In this document: piece by piece, positions 7,173-16,816 of the stretch
Numbering within the stretch: the stretch's first letter is position 1
Layout: every line of letters begins with the position of its first letter
NCBI GenBank assembly: GCA_963834405.1
Contig: CAWIBX010000005.1
Location: 558,001 to 622,000 of the forward strand
Length of the DNA: 64,000 bases
From: Bog-473 sp963834405
GTDB taxonomy: Bacteria > Actinomycetota > Acidimicrobiia > Acidimicrobiales > RAAP-2
Reading direction: 5' to 3'
Translations under genes and position numbers: made by a program
The notes under the pieces: model-generated
The model's input: only the letters and a program-made list of their open reading frames with translations
What the model was told of the DNA's origin: nothing
Database searches by the model: none

Positions 7173-9089
7173 ATGGCGCTGGCTAGGAAGCCGGCCCACC
7201 TCGCCAGGGGGACGATCCGGTCGAGGTTGGGGAGGGGAGCCGCGGGCATGTGGGCTCGGGTTCGCCGTCACGCGCCTCCGCCCCACCAGCCGGGCCACCT
7301 CGCGCAAGGGACCGAGGACGGTGGGTCGAGCTTGGGCACGGTCGCCGCAGCCACCTGGGCTCGGCTTCGCCGCATCGCTCCCTCGGCCGGCGTCGCCGTG
7401 GGGGTAGTCGTCCTCACCCTCGGCGGCTTCCTGGCCGCACTGATCGGCAGCTCACCGCCGGTCGCCCAGACCAGCGCGCACTCCGCTCACGTCCGCGCTC
7501 ACCTGGCCGACGCCCGGTCGGGCGACGGCGTGGGCAACGCCATGGAACAGCTCGGCGCGACGGGATCGCTGTTCCTGCCGCCCGCCTCCGCCGCGCCGTC
7601 GGCCGCGCCGACCACGGTGTCGGACGGCCCGCCAATCGCTGCCCGCGAGAACTTCGCGTTCGCGCCCTACTGGACGCTCCCGCAGTCCGGCTCCTTCAAC
7701 CTGACCGGGCTCTCGACCCTCGCCTACTTCGCGGTCGGCGTCAATCCGAACGGCACTCTGGACGAGAGCGGCGCCGGATGGGACGGGTTCCAGAGCCAGG
7801 CGTTGGCGGACCTCATCTCACACGCCCACGCGCAGGGCGAACGGGTGGTGCTGACGGTCAACGACTTCGGGCAGAGCTCCCTCGACGCGCTCACGTCGTC
7901 GCCGACTGCGGCCGGCACCTTGTCGTCCGCGCTCATCCCGCTGCTGCAGGCCAAGAACCTCGACGGCATAAACTTCGACTTCGAGGGCGACGGCAACGCG
8001 GACCAGGCCGGCCTCACCGCGCTGATCGCCGCGGTGTCGAACACGCTGCGCACGACCAACCCGCACTGGCAGATCACCATGGACACATACGCTTCGTCGG
8101 CGGGCGATCCGAACGGCTTCTACAACATTCCGGCGCTGGCTCCGTCTGTCGACGCGTTCTTCGTCATGGACTACGAGCTCAACCTCAGCGGGACGCCGTC
8201 GGCCTCGTCGCCGCTCACGAGCGGCGCCTTCAGCAGCCTCACGACCCTGAAGCAGTACACGGCCGTCGTGCCCGCGTCCAAGGTGATTCTCGGCGTCCCC
8301 TTCTTCGGTATCGACTGGCCGACCAACAACGGCACCATGGCCGCCACCGCGGCCGGAGGTGCCAACGACATCGCCGACTCGCAGGCGGAGAGCAACGGGC
8401 CCCAGTACTGGGACCCGGTCACCGAGACCGACTGGACCAGCTACCAGGTCGTGGGCGGGCAGTGGCACGAGAGTTACTACGAGGGCGAGTACGGGCTCTA
8501 CGAGATTTCGCAGATGGCCGCCTACTTCGGGATCCGTGGCGTGGGCATCTGGGCGCTCGGAATGGAGAGCAAGGACGAACAGATGATCGGCGCGCTCGAT
8601 GGGCTGCGACCCCCGAGCGGTCCCGGTGGGACGGGGCCCGGGTCCACCTCGGCCAGCCCGCCGGTCGTCTCGGCGGCCGCGCCAGCTGCACCGGCCCAGG
8701 CTGCGCCCGCACCAGCGCCTGCGCCGGCGTCGGCTGCTCCCGTGGCGAGCGGGGCGGCTGGCGGCAGCAGCACCCCAACAACGGGGGCGCCGCCGCCCCC
8801 GGCGCGGGCGACGAGCATCGCACCGGGGACGACCACGACGACCGCCCCCGCAGGCACGACCACGGCTGTGCGCAACGGCACCACCGTGACGTTGACGCCC
8901 GTCGCCGCGAGCCAGGTGCAGAACCTCACACCCGCGGGGACGGTGACCGACTTCCAATCGACCAATCCGGCCTATTCGTGCCTCGACGGAGCCACGCTCA
9001 ACGTGTACTGGAACCTGCTCGGGCATGCGGCCGCCGAGGCCGCCACCCCGACGAACTGCATCACCCAGGACTTCGAGCTTCCCACCTGA
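7173..9089 (+). CDS. Secreted glycoside hydrolase family 18-type protein
   Basis: A 638-residue protein with a long basic N-terminal tail (about residues 1-65), one hydrophobic anchor or uncleaved signal near residues 70-95 (GVAVGVVVLTLGGFLAALIG), and a GH18 barrel from about 150 to 475. The catalytic signature is DGINFDFEG, with the Glu as proton donor. The AYFAVGV and GIWALGMES strands match the YaaH/chitinase-like branch that acts on N-acetylglucosamine polymers. After residue 490 comes a long Pro/Ala/Thr-rich linker and a short Cys-containing tail of unknown role. It is likely an envelope or peptidoglycan/chitin hydrolase; the substrate is unknown. The basic N-terminal tail before the anchor is unusual. 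Confidence 0.8.
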   Translation: MALARKPAHLARGTIRSRLGRGAAGMWARVRRHAPPPHQPGHLAQGTEDGGSSLGTVAAATWARLRRIAPSAGVAVGVVVLTLGGFLAALIGSSPPVAQTSAHSAHVRAHLADARSGDGVGNAMEQLGATGSLFLPPASAAPSAAPTTVSDGPPIAARENFAFAPYWTLPQSGSFNLTGLSTLAYFAVGVNPNGTLDESGAGWDGFQSQALADLISHAHAQGERVVLTVNDFGQSSLDALTSSPTAAGTLSSALIPLLQAKNLDGINFDFEGDGNADQAGLTALIAAVSNTLRTTNPHWQITMDTYASSAGDPNGFYNIPALAPSVDAFFVMDYELNLSGTPSASSPLTSGAFSSLTTLKQYTAVVPASKVILGVPFFGIDWPTNNGTMAATAAGGANDIADSQAESNGPQYWDPVTETDWTSYQVVGGQWHESYYEGEYGLYEISQMAAYFGIRGVGIWALGMESKDEQMIGALDGLRPPSGPGGTGPGSTSASPPVVSAAAPAAPAQAAPAPAPAPASAAPVASGAAGGSSTPTTGAPPPPARATSIAPGTTTTTAPAGTTTAVRNGTTVTLTPVAASQVQNLTPAGTVTDFQSTNPAYSCLDGATLNVYWNLLGHAAAEAATPTNCITQDFELPT

Positions 9090-9183
9090 CGGCGGAGATG
9101 GGCCGAAAGGATGACACGGAGCCGATGGATTCCGCCTCGCGGATGATCTCCGCAGGGGTCGGTGTTCCCTAGCCTTTGCGCCC

Positions 9184-9708
9184 GTGGCGCTCTCCCCCGA
9201 CGTACTCCCCGACGAAGTGCAATCGATCCTGAACCTGGTCCGGATCGATTTCCGCCCCGCGCACCGGCAGCCGGCCTGGTGGCGCGTCGCGCTCGCCACC
9301 GTCCTTGCGATCGCAGGTTCGCTCGCGGTCGACGCGGTTCTGGTGGCGATCGGCAAGCGCGTCTTCCCGGCCACAACGGATTTCGTCCACTTCCAGTTCC
9401 ACGACTACGCCAAGCTGACTGTCATCGGCGTTGTCATTGCATGCGCCGCCTGGCCCATCGTGACCCGGGTCAGCTCGGCGCCGCGCTGGCTCTTTTTCCG
9501 CTCCGCCATCGTCGTGACCCTGGTCCTGTTCCTGCCCGATCTGTGGATCTGGTGGAAGGGTGAAGCGGGCCAAGGCGTGCTGGTGCTCATGGCGATGCAC
9601 GTGGCGATCGCGCTCGTGACGTACAACCTGCTCGTTCACGTGGCCCCGGTCGGCGAGGAGAGTGAGCCGGCGCCCGTCGCCCCCGGGCGCCACGCGCGAC
9701 AGGTCTAG
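9184..9708 (+). CDS. Small four-helix membrane protein, unknown function
   Basis: A 174-residue protein with four hydrophobic segments (about residues 34-55, 75-95, 103-120 and 132-152), short loops and a charged C-terminal tail. I do not recognise a named domain. The GTG start at 9184 is the only sensible start. It is a single-gene unit between the GH18-type gene and the minus-strand aldo/keto reductase, with which it converges. Confidence 0.65.
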   Translation: MALSPDVLPDEVQSILNLVRIDFRPAHRQPAWWRVALATVLAIAGSLAVDAVLVAIGKRVFPATTDFVHFQFHDYAKLTVIGVVIACAAWPIVTRVSSAPRWLFFRSAIVVTLVLFLPDLWIWWKGEAGQGVLVLMAMHVAIALVTYNLLVHVAPVGEESEPAPVAPGRHARQV

Positions 9709-9746
9709 AACGCCGGACGGCCGAGAGGACCGAGAGGACCCGACTC

Positions 9747-10682
9747 TCAGCCCCCGCTCTGACGGGGCGCAATGGTGTCGACCTCGGCCAGCACGTCGTC
9801 GTCGATGCGCCAGGCGCCCGCCGCCACGTTGGCCTCGATCTGCTCGGGCTTCGTTGCCCCTGCGATGACCGACGCCACGGCGGGCCGCGTCAACAGCCAG
9901 GCGAACGCCAGGTCGAGAACGCTGTGGCCGCTGCGCCGGGCCAGCGCGTTCAGCGCGTCCACGGTGGCGAGGCGCTCGTCGGTCAGCTGGGTCGCCGCCC
10001 GCTCGCCTATTTTGGCGAGACGGGTACCCTCGGGCGGTGGTTGGCCGGCGCGGTACTTGCCGCTGAGCAATCCCATGGCGAGCGGGAAGTAGGGCAAGAA
10101 CGCGGTGCCCGTCCGGGCGCATTCCTCCAAGACGCCGTCCTCGGGTTCCCGGTGCAAAATGCTGTACTGGTTCTGCACGCTCACGAAGCCCGGTCCGCCG
10201 CCCGGCACCGCCGCCTCGGCCTCCTCGAGTAGCGCGGTGGAGAAGTTGGAGCAGCCGATCTCGCGGACCTTGCCTTCTGTCGCCAGCTCGCCGAGGGTGC
10301 CCAGCGTCTCGGCCAGAGGCGTCTTCTGGTCGGGGAGGTGGAGCTGGTAGAGGTCGATGCGGTCGGTGCCGAGCCGGGTCAGGCTGTCCTCGACGGCAGT
10401 GCGGATGTAGGCGGGGGACGCACCCCCCTGGTGCCCGTCGTAGGGCGCACCGAATTTCGTCGCCACCACGACCTCGTCCCGGCGGGTCCCCAGCGCCTCG
10501 CCCAGGTAGGTCTCGCTCTTGGCCTCGCCGTAGACGTCGGCGGTGTCGAAGAGCGTGATGCCTGCATCGAGGGCGGCGTTGACCACCGCCGCGGTTTCGG
10601 CGCGCCCGATGCGCCCGCCGAAGTTGTTGCAGCCCACGCCCACGACGCTGACCGTGAGCGAGCCGATCGTGCGCGTGTCCAT
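9747..10682 (-). CDS. Aldo/keto reductase
   Basis: A 311-residue (beta/alpha)8 NADPH-dependent oxidoreductase. The motifs FDTADVYG (catalytic Asp and Tyr), KFGAPYDG (catalytic Lys) and LYQLHLPD (catalytic His), plus the GCSNFS strand and the C-terminal SVIAGATKPEQ cofactor region, are all present. The start is set at the ATG at 10682 (MDTRTIG), because the longer frame to 10769 adds a low-complexity leader. It reduces an aldehyde or ketone of unknown identity. Divergent from the SRPBCC gene. Confidence 0.88.
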   Translation of the reverse strand: MDTRTIGSLTVSVVGVGCNNFGGRIGRAETAAVVNAALDAGITLFDTADVYGEAKSETYLGEALGTRRDEVVVATKFGAPYDGHQGGASPAYIRTAVEDSLTRLGTDRIDLYQLHLPDQKTPLAETLGTLGELATEGKVREIGCSNFSTALLEEAEAAVPGGGPGFVSVQNQYSILHREPEDGVLEECARTGTAFLPYFPLAMGLLSGKYRAGQPPPEGTRLAKIGERAATQLTDERLATVDALNALARRSGHSVLDLAFAWLLTRPAVASVIAGATKPEQIEANVAAGAWRIDDDVLAEVDTIAPRQSGG

Positions 10683-10783
10683 CGGGCACCTCCCCGTCGG
10701 CCGGTTCCCTGCGGACGGGACCGGGTCGGCAGTACTGTACCGGCGGCGCATCAAGGAACGGTCCGACACGCGAGGAGGCAGCC

Positions 10784-11164
10784 ATGGCAGCAGGAGAGGT
10801 GGACGTGACAGTGGCGGCCGCGCCAGACGCGGCGTGGGACATCGTGGGCGACTTCGGGGGGCTGGCCGATTTCTTCCCAGGGATCGAGTCGTTCCGGCTG
10901 GAGGGCGACGACCGCATCATCGGCATGTTCGGTATGGAGATCCGCGAGCGCCTGCTCTCGCGTGACGAGGACACCCGCACCATCTGCTACTCGGTGATAG
11001 AGGGCGTGCCCATCGACAGCCACAAGGCCACCATCACCGTCGAGCCGGACGGCGAGGGATCCAAGGTGACGTGGGCCTACGAGGTGACGCCCGACGAGAT
11101 GGCGCCCATCTTCGGCGACACCTACAAGGCGGCGCTGGCCCAGCTGGGGAACACGCTGGCCTGA
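10784..11164 (+). CDS. SRPBCC (START/Bet v1-like) family protein
   Basis: A 126-residue protein with the helix-grip fold pattern of polyketide-cyclase/dehydrase-like SRPBCC proteins: the N-terminal AAPDAAWDIVGDFGGLADFFP segment (split here by function as AAPDAAWDIV and FGGLADFFP), then alternating strands and a long C-terminal helix. These proteins bind hydrophobic small molecules. The ATG is preceded by GAGGAGG eight bases upstream. It is a short single gene divergent from the aldo/keto reductase; the ligand is unknown. Confidence 0.8.
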   Translation: MAAGEVDVTVAAAPDAAWDIVGDFGGLADFFPGIESFRLEGDDRIIGMFGMEIRERLLSRDEDTRTICYSVIEGVPIDSHKATITVEPDGEGSKVTWAYEVTPDEMAPIFGDTYKAALAQLGNTLA

Positions 11165-11242
11165 GCGGCTGCCCGGTAAGCGATCTGCGGGTCGGTCGGG
11201 CCCTCGTGGGCCCTTGCGGCGGCTACCGGTATGGTCTCCCGA

Positions 11243-11270
11243 TCATGTACGTACACATATAAGTACATGA
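11243..11270. promoter_or_regulatory. Inverted repeat upstream of the ABC1 kinase gene
   Basis: The arms TCATGTAC and GTACATGA are perfect 8-bp complements separated by 12 AT-rich bases, 60 bp before the ABC1 kinase start and 79 bp after the SRPBCC stop. The stretch is much richer in A and T than its surroundings. An operator or promoter element is the likely reading; a weak terminator for the SRPBCC gene is the alternative. Confidence 0.4.
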
Positions 11271-11329
11271 GCAACGGGCGGTCACCAGGGAAGAGGTGAG
11301 CGCACGGGCTGCTCGCCTACCCTGACGCG

Positions 11330-12820
11330 GTGACGAGCGGCGCGGCGGACGCACGACACCCGCTCACCGAGGACGTCCCCCGGATCTACCCGCGGCGGCT
11401 GCCCGACCCCACCCGCCGGGAGCTCCTCCGGCGCAGCCGCACCATCGCCAAGGTGGTGGCGGTCCGCTTCACGCCCACGGCGATCCGCCAGCTCCGTACC
11501 ATCCGCCACGGCGCGCTCCCGGCGGCCCAGCTGGCCCGGCCCCTGCGCAAGAGCTTCCAGGACCTCGGCGGCACCTTCATGAAGTTCGGGCAGATCATCG
11601 CGTCGTCCCCGGGCATGTTCGGCGAGGAGGTGGCCGACGAATTCCGGGCCTGCCTGGACACCGGGCCGCCCGTGTCCTTCCCCGACGTGCGCCAGCGGGT
11701 CGAAGAGGACCTCGGCCTCTCACTGAAGGACGCTTTCGCCGAGTTCGAACCGCGTCCCATCGGCACCGCGTCCATCGCGGTGGTGCACCGGGCCCGGCTG
11801 CTCGACGGCCGCGTCGTCGCGGTCAAGGTGCTGCGGCCCGACGTCGAGCACATCGTCGCCACCGACCTCGACCTGATGCAGCCGCTGCTCGAGATCCTGG
11901 TACGCCAGACCGGTGACCAGATGGCGGGGTCGACGTTGCAACTGCTCGACGGGTTCCGGGTGCAGATCGGCGAGGAGATGGACCTGCGCAACGAGGCGCG
12001 CTCGATGGTGCACTTCAGGCGGCTGCAGAACGAGTTCGACCTGCGCCGGATGGCGGTGCCCGAGCCCTACCTGGAACTGTCGGGGCGCAACGTGCTCACG
12101 ATGGAGTTCTTCGACGGCGTCCCCATCGACGACCTGGGTCGGGTGGCCGAGCTCGGCTACGACCCGACGCCCCTCGTCCAGGAAGTGATGCGCGCCTTCT
12201 TCCTCACCACGGTGCGCTGGGGCGCCTTCCACGGCGACGTGCACGCCGGCAACATGATGCTGCTGCGCGACGGGCGCATCGGGGTCATCGACTGGGGGAT
12301 CGTGGGCCGGCTCGACCCGTCGACGCACCGCTTCTTCATTTCGCTCCTGGCCGCCGCCATGGGCGACGAGTCGGCCTGGCCGGTCGTGACCAAGCACATC
12401 ACCGACGTCTACGGCCCCGCCATCGGCATCGCCGTCGGGCTGTCGGGGGACGACCTGACCGCGTTCTTCCGCTCCATACTGGAGCCGGCACTGACCCGGC
12501 CTTTCGGCGAGGTCAGCCTGGCCGGGATCATGCAGACGATCCAGCTCCAGATGGCGCAGGCGCAGGGGATCGAGGCGCACCAGCGCAGCGTGCGCAGCAT
12601 CGTGCGCCGGCTGCGCACCCAACGGAAGGTGCGGCGGTTGGCGGACGAGTCGGGCGGACTGATGTCGGAGTTCGACCGGGGGACCTTCCTGCTGGCCAAG
12701 CAGCTCATGTACTTCGAGCGCTACGGCCGCATGTTCGTCTCGGAGATCCCCATCCTCAACGACCGCGCCTTCATCGAGCAGCTGCTGGCCGGGGTCGACA
12801 TGGCCAGCCTGGCGGACTGA
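11330..12820 (+). CDS. AarF/ABC1/UbiB-family atypical kinase
   Basis: A 496-residue ABC1-family protein. The hallmark KxGQ motif is in FMKFGQIIASSP, the ATP-binding Lys in VAVKVLRP, the catalytic segment in FHGDVHAGNMM, and the metal-binding DWG in VIDWGIVG. The C-terminal 100 residues are helical. Members act as ATPases or kinases supporting isoprenoid-quinone or other lipid metabolism. The start at GTG 11330 gives the usual family length. It stands alone on the plus strand behind an inverted repeat. Confidence 0.88.
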   Translation: MTSGAADARHPLTEDVPRIYPRRLPDPTRRELLRRSRTIAKVVAVRFTPTAIRQLRTIRHGALPAAQLARPLRKSFQDLGGTFMKFGQIIASSPGMFGEEVADEFRACLDTGPPVSFPDVRQRVEEDLGLSLKDAFAEFEPRPIGTASIAVVHRARLLDGRVVAVKVLRPDVEHIVATDLDLMQPLLEILVRQTGDQMAGSTLQLLDGFRVQIGEEMDLRNEARSMVHFRRLQNEFDLRRMAVPEPYLELSGRNVLTMEFFDGVPIDDLGRVAELGYDPTPLVQEVMRAFFLTTVRWGAFHGDVHAGNMMLLRDGRIGVIDWGIVGRLDPSTHRFFISLLAAAMGDESAWPVVTKHITDVYGPAIGIAVGLSGDDLTAFFRSILEPALTRPFGEVSLAGIMQTIQLQMAQAQGIEAHQRSVRSIVRRLRTQRKVRRLADESGGLMSEFDRGTFLLAKQLMYFERYGRMFVSEIPILNDRAFIEQLLAGVDMASLAD

Positions 12821-13253
12821 GCCGCCGCCATTCATAAGAATGACCCGTTGAGGCCCGCCTACCACTATCGAGAACAGGCTGTAGACCGTCGTTGCGAGGA
12901 CATAGATGCGGCCGCCGATAACCCGCGCTGTCTGTCGGGTGGCGTGATCGATCCGAACTGCTCTGCTTGCTGTGGCTGCCATGCCGGGAGCCTACGAACG
13001 GCGAGAGACGGAGACGGGGTGCAGACTGGCCCCAGGAAGGGGATGTACGTCCATGGGGTCAGCCACACCCACCCCGAACCCGAGGCGCGCCCGGTGTCGG
13101 AGGCAATCTTGTCCGTACGCGTATCTCGGGTATTGCATTATTGGCACCGGGATTGCCACAAAGGCAACGGTCTGAGGCTCCCGTTTTTCGGTGCACGGAC
13201 CCCGGTTTTTGTGCAGCTGCCCCTTATGGTGCAGCCGGCCTTTGGCACAGAAC
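12821..13253. other. Non-coding stretch before the steroid side-chain operon
   Basis: Some 430 bases without a credible gene. A plus-strand open frame starting at 12,848 is in phase with the downstream OB-fold gene, but its upstream part has no coding character and no ribosome site. The 3' half (13,130-13,250) is richer in A/T and T-runs, consistent with a promoter region. Confidence 0.5.
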
Positions 13254-13267
13254 TGGAATCTGTTCTA
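13254..13267. promoter_or_regulatory. KstR-like operator
   Basis: TGGAATCTGTTCTA matches the published KstR consensus TnnAACnnGTTnnA at every defined position except one (AAT for AAC). It lies 54 bp before the first OB-fold gene of a cluster that belongs to the KstR regulon in mycobacteria. KstR is a TetR-type repressor released by a steroid CoA thioester. No kstR gene is in the window, so the assignment rests on motif plus context. Confidence 0.55.
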
Positions 13268-13321
13268 GTTTTCATCGAGGGTCCCGGAGGGGCCCGTCGG
13301 AGTCCGGCACGGGGAGGTGCG

Positions 13322-13783
13322 ATGGCTGACGACACCGTGATCTACACGGCCGACCACGTGCTCGAGTATCCCTTCGTGCGTTCCGTCGGACCGGCGGTCG
13401 GCGCCTTCCTGACCGGCCTGCGCGACGGGAAGATCGTGGGGATCAAGGGCACCGGGGGACGGGTCATCGTGCCCCCAACCGAGTACGACCCCGAGACGGG
13501 CGAGGAGACCTCCGACGTGGTCGAGGTCGGCCCCGAGGGCACGGTGACCTCGTGGTCCTGGGTGCCGAGGCCGCGGGAGAAGCACCCGCTCGATGCGCCC
13601 TTCGCGTGGGTGCTCGTGCGGTTCGACGGCGCCGACACGTCGTTCCTCCATGTACTGCCGGCCGCGTCGCCCGACGAGGTGTCGACGGGGATGAGGGTGC
13701 GCCCGCAGTTCGCGCCCGAGGCGGAACGGGTCGGTCATGTCAAAGACATCGAGTGCTTCGTGGCAGTGGGGAGCCGACAGTGA
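13322..13783 (+). CDS. OB-fold (DUF35-type) partner protein of Ltp aldolase/thiolase
   Basis: A 153-residue OB-fold protein. The segment VGIKGTGGRVIVPPTEYDP is the N-terminal zinc-finger-lacking DUF35 pattern, followed by the OB strands (VTSWSWV, FAWVLVRFDGADT). The ATG at 13322 follows GGGGAGGTGCG. It overlaps the next gene by 4 bp. DUF35 proteins form heteromers with thiolase-like Ltp proteins, for example ChsH2-Ltp2, which cleaves the steroid side chain by retro-aldol reaction. Two successive OB-fold genes here have a summed length close to the single protein that precedes ltp4-ltp3 in mycobacteria, so this pair may be a split form. Confidence 0.75.
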   Translation: MADDTVIYTADHVLEYPFVRSVGPAVGAFLTGLRDGKIVGIKGTGGRVIVPPTEYDPETGEETSDVVEVGPEGTVTSWSWVPRPREKHPLDAPFAWVLVRFDGADTSFLHVLPAASPDEVSTGMRVRPQFAPEAERVGHVKDIECFVAVGSRQ

Positions 13784-14274
13784 GCGAGCGTGAGCCGGTG
13801 ACGATGATGGATGCGGCCACGCGGCTCGACTACCGCTTCACCGCCGGCGTGGCGATGAGCAAGAACCTGCACGGGTACGAGCAGGGCAAGTTCCTCGGGC
13901 AGCGGTGCCCGAAGTGCAAGAAGGTCTACGTGCCAAGTAGGGGATCGTGCCCGACCGATGGCGTGCCGACCGACGAGATCGTGGAGCTCGCCAACACGGG
14001 GACCGTGACGACCTACTGCGTGGTCAACGTGCCGTTCGCGGGGCAGTCGATAGAGATTCCCTACATCTGCGGCCAGATCCTGTTGGACGGGGCGAACCTC
14101 TCGTTCATGGGGTTGCTGCAGGAGATCCCGATCGACGAGGTCCGCATGGGTCTGCGGGTCGAGGCGGTGTGGGCGCCGCCCGAGGAGTGGGGGCCGACGC
14201 TGGCGTCGGTGAAGTACTTCCGGCCCAACGGTGAGCCCGACGCCGATTACGAGACGTACAAGGAGTACCTATGA
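13780..14274 (+). CDS. Zn-ribbon/OB-fold (DUF35) protein
   Basis: A 164-residue DUF35 protein. The rubredoxin-like ribbon is seen as QRCPKCKKVYVPSRGSCP near residues 41-58, with three cysteines in place and the fourth ligand position occupied by Asp/Gly, so metal binding may be incomplete. OB-fold strands follow (NTGTVTTYCVVNVPF). GTG at 13780 overlaps the preceding stop by 4 bp, and the stop overlaps the following thiolase-like gene by 4 bp, so the cluster is tightly coupled. It is expected to partner with the Ltp-type proteins and hold or position the acyl-CoA substrate. Confidence 0.8.
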   Translation: MSEREPVTMMDAATRLDYRFTAGVAMSKNLHGYEQGKFLGQRCPKCKKVYVPSRGSCPTDGVPTDEIVELANTGTVTTYCVVNVPFAGQSIEIPYICGQILLDGANLSFMGLLQEIPIDEVRMGLRVEAVWAPPEEWGPTLASVKYFRPNGEPDADYETYKEYL

Positions 14275-15364
14275 GTCCCAAGGGGGCGTTCCCCGAGCTG
14301 ACGTCGGGCCGCCGTCCGGTGGGCGTGGTGTCGTTCGCGCAGTACGACAACGTGCGGCGCGAGGACGCGCGCAACGAGGTGGAGATGCTCATGCCGGTGG
14401 TGGCCGAGGTGTTCGGCAACATCGGCATCACCAAGGACGACGTCGGCTTCATCTGCTCGGGGTCGACCGACTATCTGATCGGCGGGCCGTTCTCCTTCGT
14501 CGCCGCGATGGACGCGGTGGGCGTGTGGCCGCCGCGGGCCGAGTCGCACGTGGAGATGGACGGTGCATGGGCGCTGTACGAGGCCTGGGTGTTGTTGCAG
14601 GAGGGTGAGATAGACGCCGCCCTGGTGTACGCGTTCGGGCGCTCGTCGATGGGGGACTTGAGCCAGATCATGGCGGTCCAGCTCGATCCGTACTATCTGG
14701 CGCCCTTGTGGCCGGACCCGACGTCACTGGCCGCGCTGCAAGCCCAGGCCATGATCGACCGGGGGGTGGCGACCGAGGCGGACTTCGCGGCGGTGGCGAG
14801 CAGGTCCCGGAAGTCGGCGCTGGGCAACCCGAAGGCGCAGGTGGCCTACGAGCGGTCGGCCGAGGAGCTACTCGGCGAGGACTACGAGGTGGCGCCGCTG
14901 CGCCGGCACGCATTGCCACCGTTGACGGACGGGTGCGCCGCGGTCGTCCTGGCGGCCGGGGACAAGGCGTACGAGTGGTGTGAGCGGCCGGCGTTCATCA
15001 CCGGGATCGATCACCGGATAGAGACGCACTCCGTGGGGGCGCGGGACCTGACCGTGTCGCCCTCGACCCGGATGGCCGGTGAGAAGGCGGGGGTCGGGAA
15101 GAAGAAGATCGACGTGGCCGAGCTGCACGCGCCGTACGCGCACCAGGAGCTGATCCTGTCGTCGGCGCTGGGGCTGGGCGACGGGGTGTCTCTGAACCCC
15201 TCGGGTGGCGCGCTGGCGGCCAACCCGATGATGTCGGCGGGGTTGATCCGCATCGGCGAGGCGGCGACAAGGATCTGGTCCGGCGAGGCGGACCGGGCGG
15301 TGGCGCACGCCACGTCGGGGCCCTGTCTGCAGCAGAACCTGGTCTCCGTCCTGGAGGGTGTGTG

Positions 15365-15365
<1 letters not shown>
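14271..15365 (+). CDS. Thiolase-like lipid-transfer protein (Ltp4-type)
   Basis: A 364-residue thiolase-superfamily protein. It keeps the thiolase-fold core and CoA-site glycine segments (LNPSGGALAANPMMSAGL near the C-terminus) but the classical thiolase Cys-His-Cys set is not evident, as in Ltp proteins that act as aldolases. The neighbouring DUF35 proteins support an Ltp-DUF35 complex in steroid side-chain removal. In mycobacteria the order is DUF35, ltp4, ltp3 with lengths close to those here. ATG 14271 overlaps the previous gene (ATGA). The exact step is inferred. Confidence 0.78.
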
Positions 15366-16540
<1,175 letters not shown>

Positions 16541-16621
16541 GCCGCGATCCCAAGGCCGCCGGTGCCCGCCGGTATGCTCGGCGGGACCGGAGCAGCCCAG
16601 AACCCCGAGCAGGAGGTTTTT

Positions 16622-16816
16622 GTGAAAGTCGTCGTGGACTTCGACGAGTGCGCCAGCAACGCCGTGTGCATGGGCATCCTGCCCGAGGTGTTCGAGGTGC
16701 GCGACGACGGCTACCTCTACGTCCTCAACGAGCACCCGCCCGAGGAATTCCGGGAGCGGCTGCGCGAGGCCGTCAACGGCTGCCCGACCGGCGCCATCTC
16801 GATTGAGGAAGACTGA
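16622..16816 (+). CDS. Small FdxD-type ferredoxin
   Basis: A 64-residue ferredoxin. Cluster ligands are CASNAVC (Cys-x5-Cys) near the start and a late CP, which is three cysteines as in the 3Fe-4S ferredoxins that feed actinobacterial cytochromes P450. The NAVC and PEVFEV segments closely resemble mycobacterial FdxD, a KstR-regulon member. The GTG at 16622 has a strong AGGAGG six bases upstream; the longer in-frame ATG at 16562 is rejected. No P450 or ferredoxin reductase is adjacent, so its partner is elsewhere. Confidence 0.8.
   Translation: MKVVVDFDECASNAVCMGILPEVFEVRDDGYLYVLNEHPPEEFRERLREAVNGCPTGAISIEED

Noticed and set aside
12830..12982. Small minus-strand protein beginning MAATASRAVRIDHAT
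   Set aside because: The frame runs without a stop into the antisense of the ABC1 kinase gene and has no ribosome site, so coding is not supported.
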